Below, one piece after another: positions 1-5,551 of a DNA stretch of 5,551 bases. The DNA comes from Candidatus Zhuqueibacterota bacterium 4484_219. Its GTDB lineage: Bacteria; Zhuqueibacterota; JdFR-76; 4484-219. Below the pieces are notes generated by a model. The model ran no database searches, was not told where the DNA came from, and saw nothing but the letters and a program-made list of their open reading frames with translations. Made by a program: the position numbers and the translations under genes. Where the stretch lies: NCBI GenBank assembly GCA_002085035.1, contig MZGM01000105.1:1-5551 (forward strand), written 5' to 3'. Every line of letters starts with the position of its first letter. Position 1 is the stretch's first letter.

Positions 1-978
1 GGATGTTCCTTCCCCCACAGCTTTGTGGAACCTTATCCCGATTTCTACCGCCAGATCGCAAATTTTGCCCACAAAGCCCATTCTTACTTCGCCCAGTTTC
101 CTTCTGAAGGTAATTGGGTAATAGAAAGAATTCAGAACTACTTTCCTCGCCTGAAAAGCGTGATGGATACCCTGGCAAACATCGCCCAGAAGGAAGTAGA
201 TCGAGAGCTTCTCAGCATCGAAGAAGAACTTTTTTTGAAAAAGATGCTTTTTGTGAGCATGATGAGCGGCGCACCTCCCTTTTCAGGTTGGTATGCAAGT
301 ATTTTCTACACCATGGATGATGCTGCCAAGGGAGATTATCTGGTTGCCGATGTTCACACGCAGCCGACCGATTATTTTGGGGCGATTGTTGGTCGGGTAT
401 TGCATGTAGGGGTGGGAAAAATAAACCTGGGTGTTTTTCTGGCGGAGGCACCTTCGGCCAACTATCAGCCCATGGCATTTGTGGGGCCGGTGATGTCCTA
501 TTATGAGAAAATCACAGAGAATTTTGACCGCCTTACCGACGAACGCTGGCAAGCACTTGTACAAGGAGGAGACCTACCAGCTCGTCCTGACTGGGTCAAT
601 ATCTATCTGGCGGATGAAACAGGGCAAGCAATGGAAAAAGGCAGAGAGCTCTCCGGAGAGATATATACCAATGTGGAGAACTCAGCTAAAGAAGTTCCCA
701 GGCGTTTTTCTCTATCTCAAAACTATCCGAACCCATTTAACCCTGGAACAGCCATTGTTTTCAGCCTGGAACGCACTGAGCCGGTTACGCTTTCTGTATT
801 CAACCTGATGGGTGAGAAGGTCGCCACGCTTGTGGACGGGATCAAACCAGCAGGAGAGCACCGAATTTATTGGAATGGCCGCGACGTTCAAGGGAACCTA
901 TTACCAAGTGGTCTATATTTTTACCGGCTTCAAACACCATCTCGAACATTAACGCGCAAGATGACGCTGATTCGGTGA
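1..978 (+). CDS. DUF3160-like secreted protein with C-terminal T9SS type A sorting domain (5' partial)
   Basis: The reading frame is open from the first base, so the start lies outside the window; the GTG at 25 is an internal valine codon. There are 325 visible codons and a TGA stop. Residues up to about 205 resemble the C-terminal half of DUF3160, a family of unknown function: the conserved VADVHT segment (about 346-363), then a hydrophobic G-R-V-L-H-V-G-V-G-K stretch, M-S-Y-Y-E, R-L-T-D-E-R-W and R-P-D-W. A polar linker of about 30 residues follows. The last ~90 residues (from about 703) are a T9SS type A sorting domain: SQNYPNPFNPGT, NLMGEKVATLV, W-N-G-R-D, PSGLYFYRL and a basic end (RKMTLIR). 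From family knowledge, this domain takes a protein across the outer membrane by T9SS, after Sec export by a signal peptide not visible here. The next gene starts 53 bp downstream in the same direction and also encodes T9SS cargo. The sorting domain is certain; the DUF3160 match is from memory of the motifs and fairly sure. No enzymatic activity can be assigned. Confidence 0.85.
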   Translation, partial: GCSFPHSFVEPYPDFYRQIANFAHKAHSYFAQFPSEGNWVIERIQNYFPRLKSVMDTLANIAQKEVDRELLSIEEELFLKKMLFVSMMSGAPPFSGWYASIFYTMDDAAKGDYLVADVHTQPTDYFGAIVGRVLHVGVGKINLGVFLAEAPSANYQPMAFVGPVMSYYEKITENFDRLTDERWQALVQGGDLPARPDWVNIYLADETGQAMEKGRELSGEIYTNVENSAKEVPRRFSLSQNYPNPFNPGTAIVFSLERTEPVTLSVFNLMGEKVATLVDGIKPAGEHRIYWNGRDVQGNLLPSGLYFYRLQTPSRTLTRKMTLIR

Positions 979-1031
979 GCTGCGTGCGCTTTTCTATTCA
1001 CATGAGAACTAATACTCCAGCCCCAAAAGCT

Positions 1032-2528
1032 ATGAAACTTGAAGCATTAAAATTCGCTATAGTAAACACTATTTTAGAATTATTGGTTCTAACCGTATTT
1101 CTTTCTTTGGGTAATCGTTTATGTGCTCAGACAGGCCAAATCATACGAATTTCGGACGATCCTAATGACGATGTTAATCCGCAAATCATTGTTGACAATG
1201 AGGACAGAATTTGGATATTCTGGGAAAGCGAGCGAAGCGGGACATGGAACATCTATGCAAGATATGTTGAGCGAGGAATGATTTCAGATCTAACTACTAT
1301 AACCAGAAATACTCCTGAAAAAAGCGGACACTATGCGGTTACTATCGATTCCAAAGGCGATATCTGGGTGGCCTGGTGTCTGAATACTTATGAACCACAA
1401 GAACCAGGAGCTATACTTATTAAAAAGTATGATGGATTTCAATGGTCGACTCCAGACACAATATGTTGCTTTGGATTTTACCCTGCAATGTGCTCGGGGA
1501 TTGACAGTTCAGTCTGGATATTCTGGAGGAGCGGGGTTGACGGTGAAGGGCCACATATCTGGACTCGATACTATGATGGAAGTTCCTGGGGCGATTCAAC
1601 AATAGTTTTGTATGGGACTTTCGCAGGGGTCTATTATGAGTTTTATGATGGTCCACTAAAAGCCACTGGGACTCAATCGAACATACCTTGGGTTCTTTGT
1701 ATGGCACATGGACATGTATCGGGTAATATCGACTGGGACACAGTTACAGCGGCTTTTTATCAGGATACATGCTGGTCCAAAGTGAAAGTGGCAAGCGGGT
1801 ATCAACCATATGATATCGGGACAGATAATTCCGGCCAAATCTATATCGCCTACACCTCCTATTGTGATACAGCGGGTATCAAAAATTACTTGAAAAGTTA
1901 TAGCGGTTCAACCGAAGAGTTTGTGAAGAAATGGACTCTGGAAAAAGGGAGAGATTTTTCATTAAGCGATAATTCGGATAATTTGGCGATTACTTGGAGT
2001 TATCATAACAGTGTTTTTGCACAAATTATGATGGACACACTTTTATCAAAGCCTAAGCTTATTTATGCTGACTCGGTCTCCACTATTTCTTATAGACAAA
2101 AGCCTGTTTTAGTATTGGACAATTTGAGTAATATCTGGATTGCTTGGCAAGCTCTGGTGGATGATGAAAAGGATATTTTTGTTACCTCTATCCCTTGTAC
2201 GACATTTACGGCTGTTTCCAGTGGTATTAGCTTTTCATCAAATCAGTTTCTATCTCCTCGACTTTTTCAAAATTATCCCAATCCTTTCAATGCTTCCACG
2301 ATTATCTGCTATGAGTTGTCCCAGCCGAGTTTTGTCATTTTGGAAATCTATAACTTACTGGGACAAAGAGTGCGGACACTGGTGAATGAGAGAAAACTAC
2401 CAGGTATCTACCGAGTGAGTTGGAATGGCTGCGATAATAAAGGAAAACAATTAACCTCTGGACTGTATCTTTGCCGATTGCAAGTTGAAGGATTTATCAA
2501 ACTCGGGAAAGTTGTATTTCAAAGATAA
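1032..2528 (+). CDS. Exported seven-repeat (probable beta-propeller) protein with T9SS type A sorting domain
   Basis: A 498-residue protein in three parts. Residues 1-32 look like a Sec signal peptide: lysines at 2 and 7, a hydrophobic run around 17-27 and possible cleavage after LCA at 32. Residues 50-390 carry seven tryptophan-rich repeats with cores near 61, 112, 162, 220, 271, 320 and 369, about 50 residues apart; the best copies read like D-N/S-x-G-D/N-I-W-I-A-W (IDSKGDIWVAW, LDNLSNIWIAW). Seven units of this size suggest a seven-bladed propeller. Residues 405-498 are a T9SS sorting domain (QNYPNPFN, NLLGQRVRTLV, SWNGC, SGLYLCRL). The start is ATG 1032 because it puts the hydrophobic segment at the N-terminus; ATG 1002 would add ten residues. 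Neither has a Shine-Dalgarno site. The frame stays open further upstream, but that part overlaps the preceding gene. The mature protein has eleven cysteines, many for an exported protein. It is probably a surface or secreted protein, perhaps co-transcribed with the gene before it. Ligand or enzymatic role unknown. Confidence 0.85.
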   Translation: MKLEALKFAIVNTILELLVLTVFLSLGNRLCAQTGQIIRISDDPNDDVNPQIIVDNEDRIWIFWESERSGTWNIYARYVERGMISDLTTITRNTPEKSGHYAVTIDSKGDIWVAWCLNTYEPQEPGAILIKKYDGFQWSTPDTICCFGFYPAMCSGIDSSVWIFWRSGVDGEGPHIWTRYYDGSSWGDSTIVLYGTFAGVYYEFYDGPLKATGTQSNIPWVLCMAHGHVSGNIDWDTVTAAFYQDTCWSKVKVASGYQPYDIGTDNSGQIYIAYTSYCDTAGIKNYLKSYSGSTEEFVKKWTLEKGRDFSLSDNSDNLAITWSYHNSVFAQIMMDTLLSKPKLIYADSVSTISYRQKPVLVLDNLSNIWIAWQALVDDEKDIFVTSIPCTTFTAVSSGISFSSNQFLSPRLFQNYPNPFNASTIICYELSQPSFVILEIYNLLGQRVRTLVNERKLPGIYRVSWNGCDNKGKQLTSGLYLCRLQVEGFIKLGKVVFQR

Positions 2529-2637
2529 AAGATTTGATTAACAATACTATAAGTCGACAAATGGGAATTTCAGTATGGTAGGAGTTAAGCTATCGGCTAA
2601 CACTACGGGAAGATATGTAATTTAAGAAAATTTTTTA
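2529..2637 (+). other. Intergenic region upstream of the rpsT promoter
   Basis: A non-coding stretch after the propeller gene. It holds no reading frame of note and no clear terminator for the upstream genes. The only structure seen is a weak hairpin at 2584-2601 (GTTAAGC / GCTAAC with one bulged A and a TATCG loop) that is not followed by T residues. The last ten bases run into the AT-tract of the rpsT promoter. Confidence 0.6.
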
Positions 2638-2661
2638 TTGACAAATTAAAAATTTTTTATT
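2627..2661 (+). repeat. Two 13-bp AT direct repeats 22 bp apart, within the rpsT promoter
   Basis: AAAATTTTTTATT occurs perfectly at 2627-2639 and again at 2649-2661, with starts 22 bp apart, close to two turns of B-DNA. The first copy lies just upstream of the -35 hexamer and covers its first two bases, where an A/T-tract could act as an UP element for the RNA polymerase alpha subunit. The second fills most of the spacer and reaches the first base of the -10. Both bases flanking the 13-mer differ between copies, so the match is exactly 13 bp. It could be functional or a small AT-rich duplication; the sequence alone does not decide. Confidence 0.6.
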
Positions 2662-2666
2662 ATATT
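2638..2666 (+). promoter_or_regulatory. Sigma-70 type promoter of rpsT
   Basis: A perfect -35 TTGACA (2638-2643) is followed by a 17-bp spacer and a -10 TATATT (2661-2666, five of six bases matching TATAAT). The expected transcription start is near 2673, giving an untranslated leader of roughly 22 nt before the ATG of rpsT. An AT-rich tract directly upstream could act as an UP element. This is the strongest promoter-like site I see in the window and fits a highly expressed ribosomal protein gene. It is a housekeeping-type promoter, unlike the TTTG / TAnnTTTG elements of Bacteroidetes proper. Confidence 0.8.
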
Positions 2667-2686
2667 AACCAGTGAACTTTAGCAAT

Positions 2687-2690
2687 GGAG
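2687..2690 (+). promoter_or_regulatory. Ribosome binding site of rpsT
   Basis: GGAG lies five bases upstream of the ATG at 2696. Together with the promoter it decides the start: the in-frame GTG at 2672 would sit at or before the expected transcription start and has no Shine-Dalgarno site, and the ATG gives the normal bS20 N-terminus. Confidence 0.75.
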
Positions 2691-2695
2691 ATGAA

Positions 2696-2947
2696 ATGGC
2701 ACATCATAAATCAGCGATTAAACGAATTCGGCAAAGTGAAAAAGCACGGTTACGAAATACCCATTACAAGACGATGTTAAAGACTGCGTTGAAGAAGCTT
2801 CGCACCGCGCAGTCGAAGGAAGAAGCTGTGGTGTTGTACAATAAAGCCTCCTCCCTATTGGATAGACTTGTAATAAAAGGTATTATTCATAAGAATAAAG
2901 CTGCTAATAAAAAGTCGAAATTAGCACGGTTAGTTAACACATTGTAA
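2696..2947 (+). CDS. rpsT: 30S ribosomal protein S20 (bS20)
   Basis: An 83-residue, strongly basic protein beginning MAHHKSAIKRIRQ, the typical bS20 N-terminus. R-N-x-x-x-K-T follows near 28-34, and the C-terminal part has KGIIHKNKAANKKSKLARL, the conserved basic signature of the family. Family members are helical-bundle proteins of about 85-90 residues that bind 16S rRNA early in assembly of the 30S subunit, so this one is full length. The gene has its own promoter and Shine-Dalgarno site and is followed by a stem-loop terminator, so it is probably a single-gene transcription unit. The genes before it encode unrelated secreted proteins and the one after it is convergent. In other bacteria S20 synthesis is often controlled after transcription by the protein itself; the short leader here shows no clear structure for that. 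Confidence 0.97.
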   Translation: MAHHKSAIKRIRQSEKARLRNTHYKTMLKTALKKLRTAQSKEEAVVLYNKASSLLDRLVIKGIIHKNKAANKKSKLARLVNTL

Positions 2948-2967
2948 ATAACTGTTTTTCTTTCCTT

Positions 2968-3044
2968 GAAACCGGGCAAGCATGCCTTAACCGGTAACTC
3001 CCCCTAATCCCGGTGTGGCGTTGCGAACCCGGTTTCTTTTTTTT
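2968..3044 (+). terminator. Compound stem-loop and T-run, rho-independent terminator of rpsT
   Basis: A perfect 9-bp inverted repeat, GAAACCGGG (2968-2976) with CCCGGTTTC (3028-3036), is followed directly by eight T residues (3037-3044). The 51-nt interior folds further: GCATGCC (2980-2986) pairs with GGCGTTGC (3017-3024) with one bulged base and one G-T pair, and ACCGG (2990-2994) pairs with CCGGT (3010-3014) around a C-rich 15-nt loop. The structure begins 20 bp after the rpsT stop. Its T-run overlaps the first two plus-strand bases of the guaB stop codon. On the minus strand the hairpin is followed by a purine-rich stretch, not a T-run, so it does not look like an intrinsic terminator for guaB. 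Confidence 0.85.
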
Positions 3045-4500
3045 ACCCTAATTTGTAATTAGGAGCCTCTTTAGTAATAATTACATCGTGTGGGTGGCTT
3101 TCTCGTAATCCGGCTGTCGTCATACGTACAAAACGTGTTTTAGTCTTCATTTCAGCAATATTACGAACTCCGCAATACCCCATAGCAGCACGTAAACCGC
3201 CAATCATCTGAAATACTGCGTCAGTTAACTTTCCTCGGTAAGGCACACGACCTTCAATACCTTCAGGGACTAATTTTTTAGCTTCTTCCTCCTGGAAATA
3301 GCGATCCGCACTCCCACTTTTCATAGCAGCCAAAGACCCCATGGCACGGTAAACCTTGTAGCTACGGCCTTCATATAAGATCGTTTCTCCGGGACTCTCT
3401 TCTAAACCAGCAAACAGAGCGCCAATCATTACCGAATCTGCCCCGGCAGCAATAGCCTTGGCAATATCACCGATTTGCTTAATACCTCCATCAGCAATAA
3501 TCGGCACTCCATACTTTTGCGCTATTTTAGCACATTCCATGATTGCAGTAATTTGTGGCACACCAACCCCTGCAATTACTCGGGTAGTACAAATTGAACC
3601 TGGGCCGATACCTACTTTCACGGCATCAGCCCCAGCCTTGATCAAATCCTCTGTTCCCTCAGCAGTACCAACATTGCCAGCAATTATTTCCAAAGAAGGG
3701 ATTTGTTGTTTAAGCTCTTTTACTAACTCCAAAACAAATTTGGAATGGCCATGAGCCGTGTCCACTACCACTACATCTACACCCGCTTTCTGCAAAGCTT
3801 CGGTTCGTTCGATAGTATCACGAGTTACTCCCACCGCAGCTCCTACTCGCAAACGACCAAGCTGATCTTTACAAGCATGGGGAAACATGCGCTTTTTCTG
3901 GATGTCTTTCACAGTAATTAGACCACACAAGTTAAACTGGTCGTCCACAATAAGTAGTTTTTCAATCTTATGCTTTTGTAAAATCTTTTCTGCTTCTTCT
4001 AAAGTCGTACCTACTGGTGCGGTGATTAGATTTTCCTTAGTCATAATCTGTTCAACAGGCAAATCTAAATTGGTCTCAAAACGCTGGTCACGGTTGGTAA
4101 GAATACCTACTAACTTCCTGCCTTGCACAATAGGGATTCCAGAAATACGGTAACGCTCCATCAATTTCAAAGCATCCTTGAGTTTTGCATCAACTGGCAG
4201 TGTCACAGGATCAACAATCATGCCGCTTTCAGAACGTTTTACTTTATCGACCTCAGCAACCTGACGAGCAATTGACATGTTCTTGTGAATAATCCCAATA
4301 CCCCCCTCACGAGCCAAGGCGATAGCCAATCTTGCCTCGGTCACTGTATCCATGGCTGCGCTCACCAGGGGAATATTTAAGGCAATATTTCGAGAAAGCT
4401 TTGTGCTTACGTCCACCTCCCTTGGCAACACCTCTGATTTGGCCGGAACCAACAGTACATCATCAAATGTTAACGCTTCCATTACTACTTTTTCGCTCAT
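3043..4500 (-). CDS. guaB: Inosine-5'-monophosphate dehydrogenase
   Basis: A 485-residue protein, the usual length for bacterial IMP dehydrogenase, which oxidises IMP to XMP with NAD+ as the committed cytoplasmic step of guanine nucleotide synthesis. The N-terminus (ALTFDDVLLVPAKSEVLP) and SAAMDTVTE (48-55) open the TIM barrel. Two CBS domains are inserted at about 94-141 and 152-202, the usual purine-nucleotide regulatory module. The barrel resumes with D247 in VVDTAHGHS, GNVGTAEGTEDL, and the potassium-binding and catalytic loop GIGPGSICTTR with the nucleophile at C304. ADGGIK (D337) binds IMP phosphate/ribose, and the flap SGSADRYFQ carries the Arg400-Tyr401 pair that activates water in the hydrolysis step. 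All key residues are intact. The start is ATG 4500, with a good Shine-Dalgarno site and the usual N-terminus; an in-frame TTG at 4530 would add ten residues and lacks support. hutH lies 71 bp upstream in the same direction. I see no convincing promoter in the gap. Confidence 0.98.
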   Translation of the reverse strand: MSEKVVMEALTFDDVLLVPAKSEVLPREVDVSTKLSRNIALNIPLVSAAMDTVTEARLAIALAREGGIGIIHKNMSIARQVAEVDKVKRSESGMIVDPVTLPVDAKLKDALKLMERYRISGIPIVQGRKLVGILTNRDQRFETNLDLPVEQIMTKENLITAPVGTTLEEAEKILQKHKIEKLLIVDDQFNLCGLITVKDIQKKRMFPHACKDQLGRLRVGAAVGVTRDTIERTEALQKAGVDVVVVDTAHGHSKFVLELVKELKQQIPSLEIIAGNVGTAEGTEDLIKAGADAVKVGIGPGSICTTRVIAGVGVPQITAIMECAKIAQKYGVPIIADGGIKQIGDIAKAIAAGADSVMIGALFAGLEESPGETILYEGRSYKVYRAMGSLAAMKSGSADRYFQEEEAKKLVPEGIEGRVPYRGKLTDAVFQMIGGLRAAMGYCGVRNIAEMKTKTRFVRMTTAGLRESHPHDVIITKEAPNYKLG

Positions 4501-4507
4501 AGGTTTT

Positions 4508-4513
4508 CCCTCT
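4508..4513 (-). promoter_or_regulatory. Ribosome binding site of guaB
   Basis: On the minus strand AGAGGG stands seven bases before the ATG at 4500. It selects that start over the in-frame TTG at 4530, because the site would fall inside the coding region of the longer form. Confidence 0.75.
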
Positions 4514-4571
4514 AAATTTTTGATGTTCAAATAATTCCATAGAACTCCAATTTTTTATGTATTGGTCAGGC

Positions 4572-5551
4572 TTATTTTAACGGCGTTATTCTTTCTACTT
4601 CTTCCAGGAACTGGGCTGACCGCATCAGCTGTATCATATCGGCTATATCTGGAGTTAAGGAGCGATCTTGCTGCAAAGGAGGTATTGTAGCCCTGATCAT
4701 ATCGTACGCTTTGCCCACACCAGAACCCGGTTTGAGTGGCTTGCGAAAATCTAACCCCTGAGCTCCGCACAAAAACTCAATTGCCAAAATTTGTTCCGTG
4801 TTTTCAATTACCTTCCACAGCTTTTGAACAGCTAAAGCACCCATGCTAACATGGTCTTCTTTACCCGCCGATGTAGGTAACGAATCCACACTTGCAGGAT
4901 GACAAAGGATTTTGTTTTCGGCTACCAAACTGGCAGCGGTGACCTGAGCAATCATAAAACCAGAATTCAAACCAGGATCTTGGGCTAAAAAATAGGGTAA
5001 TCCAGACTGGGCGCCATCCATGGAAAGGGCAACACGACATTCTGCAATATTACCAACTTCTGCCAATGCAATTGCGAGCACATCCAAAGCCAGGGCTACA
5101 GGTTGACCATGAAAATTCCCTCCAGATAGTACATCTTCGGTTTCAGTGAAGACCAATGGATTATCGGTAGCAGCGTTAATTTCTTGTTCTACTACACTGC
5201 GCACAAACTTGACAGCATCTCGACTGGCTCCATGCACTTGCGGAGTACAGCGTAAACTGTATGGATCTTGCACTCGGGGACAGTAGCGATGAGCTTCGCG
5301 GATTTGACTTCCAGCCATCAAGGCACGCAAATTCTCAGCACTGGCTATTTGTCCTAATTGTCCTCGTGCTGCCTGAATACGAGAATCAAAAGCTGTAGGT
5401 GTACCCATCAAGGCTTCTAAATTCATTGCAGCAGCGATGTCAGCCAGTTTGAGCAACTCCTCTGCTTGTTTCACTGCTAAAGCACCCAACCCCGCCATGT
5501 ACTGGGTACCGTTAATAAGTGATAGTCCCTCCTTTGCTTGCAAGATTTCTG
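4572..5551 (-). CDS. hutH: Histidine ammonia-lyase, C-terminal part (5' partial)
   Basis: The frame runs off the right edge with 325 complete codons visible; TTG 5543 is an internal leucine codon. By alignment with the Pseudomonas putida enzyme (about 510 residues), roughly 180 N-terminal residues are missing, including the Ala-Ser-Gly that forms the MIO cofactor and the catalytic Tyr53 and His83. The visible part starts at the LQAKEGLSLINGTQ segment, whose Asn matches Asn195. It keeps the other active-site residues: Q, Y and R of RVQDPYSLRC (Gln277, Tyr280, Arg283), F of GGNFHGQP (Phe329) and E of SAGKEDHVSMG (Glu414). The enzyme deaminates L-histidine to urocanate and ammonia in the cytoplasm, the first step of the Hut pathway. 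Related aromatic ammonia-lyases and aminomutases share the fold and are separated partly by N-terminal residues not seen here, but the overall sequence is closest to HutH. No other hut gene is in the window; any would lie beyond the right edge. guaB follows 71 bp downstream. Confidence 0.93.
   Translation of the reverse strand, partial: EILQAKEGLSLINGTQYMAGLGALAVKQAEELLKLADIAAAMNLEALMGTPTAFDSRIQAARGQLGQIASAENLRALMAGSQIREAHRYCPRVQDPYSLRCTPQVHGASRDAVKFVRSVVEQEINAATDNPLVFTETEDVLSGGNFHGQPVALALDVLAIALAEVGNIAECRVALSMDGAQSGLPYFLAQDPGLNSGFMIAQVTAASLVAENKILCHPASVDSLPTSAGKEDHVSMGALAVQKLWKVIENTEQILAIEFLCGAQGLDFRKPLKPGSGVGKAYDMIRATIPPLQQDRSLTPDIADMIQLMRSAQFLEEVERITPLK

Noticed and set aside
870..1031. 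Upstream extension of the propeller gene frame to ATG 870
   Set aside because: The extension overlaps the end of the preceding gene by over 100 bases and would place the signal peptide 54 residues inside the protein; ATG 1032 (or 1002) gives a normal exported N-terminus.
2584..2601. Hairpin GTTAAGC-TATCG-GCTAAC as a terminator for the propeller gene
   Set aside because: It is only six base pairs with a bulge, and there is no T-run after it.
2672..2695. GTG at 2672 as the start of rpsT, adding eight residues
   Set aside because: It lies at or before the expected transcription start, has no Shine-Dalgarno site and gives an atypical bS20 N-terminus; ATG 2696 has GGAG at the right distance.
2968..3036. 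The rpsT stem-loop as a bidirectional terminator also serving guaB
   Set aside because: On the minus strand the stem is followed by AAGGAAAGAAAAAC, not by T residues, so an intrinsic terminator in that direction is not supported.
4501..4530. TTG at 4530 as the start of guaB
   Set aside because: It has no ribosome binding site and would bury the good AGAGGG site in the coding sequence; the protein from ATG 4500 already matches the family length and N-terminus.
3458..4534. Plus-strand reading frames inside the guaB region (for example 3458-3754 and 3887-4153)
   Set aside because: They are antisense to a full-length, well conserved gene, and their translations resemble no protein I know.
4840..4900. 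S-A-G-K-E-D-H in HutH, where many family members have S-A-N-Q-E-D-H
   Set aside because: The catalytic glutamate and the flanking HVSMG are intact, and variation at the two preceding positions is common in the family, so it is not evidence of a changed function.

Overview
This window looks like ordinary chromosome from a free-living bacterium of the FCB (Fibrobacteres-Chlorobi-Bacteroidetes) superphylum or a nearby candidate phylum such as KSB1, Calditrichota, Marinimicrobia or Ignavibacteria. The main evidence is two secreted proteins that end in the same C-terminal sorting domain (NYPNPFN at its start, W-N-G and S-G-L-Y later), which is the hallmark of type IX secretion (T9SS) cargo in that group. 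The housekeeping genes have clear Shine-Dalgarno sites, and one has a textbook sigma-70 promoter. That is less typical of Bacteroidetes proper and suggests an outer branch of the superphylum. The phylum assignment is inference.

Layout. Positions 1-978 (+) hold the 3' part of a DUF3160-like secreted protein cut by the left edge. Positions 1032-2528 (+) hold a complete exported protein with seven tryptophan-rich repeats, probably a seven-bladed beta-propeller, and the same type of sorting domain. Positions 2529-2695 are an AT-rich intergenic region whose right half carries the rpsT promoter. Positions 2696-2947 (+) encode ribosomal protein bS20 (rpsT), followed by a long stem-loop with a T-run (2968-3044) that ends on the stop codon of the convergent gene. 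Positions 3043-4500 (-) encode IMP dehydrogenase (guaB). Positions 4572-5551 (-) encode the C-terminal two thirds of histidine ammonia-lyase (hutH), cut by the right edge.

How the genes relate. The first two genes are probably a pair of surface or secreted proteins using one export route; the sequence gives no substrate for either. rpsT is an independent single-gene unit with its own promoter and terminator. hutH and guaB lie in the same direction with a 71-bp gap and no terminator between them, so read-through is possible, although histidine breakdown and guanine nucleotide synthesis are not an obvious functional pair. I found no mobile element, CRISPR array, RNA gene or defence or biosynthetic system. 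I see no evidence of a previously undescribed system. The most useful leads are the uncharacterised secreted pair, the 22-bp-phased repeat in the rpsT promoter and the compound hairpin at the rpsT/guaB junction.
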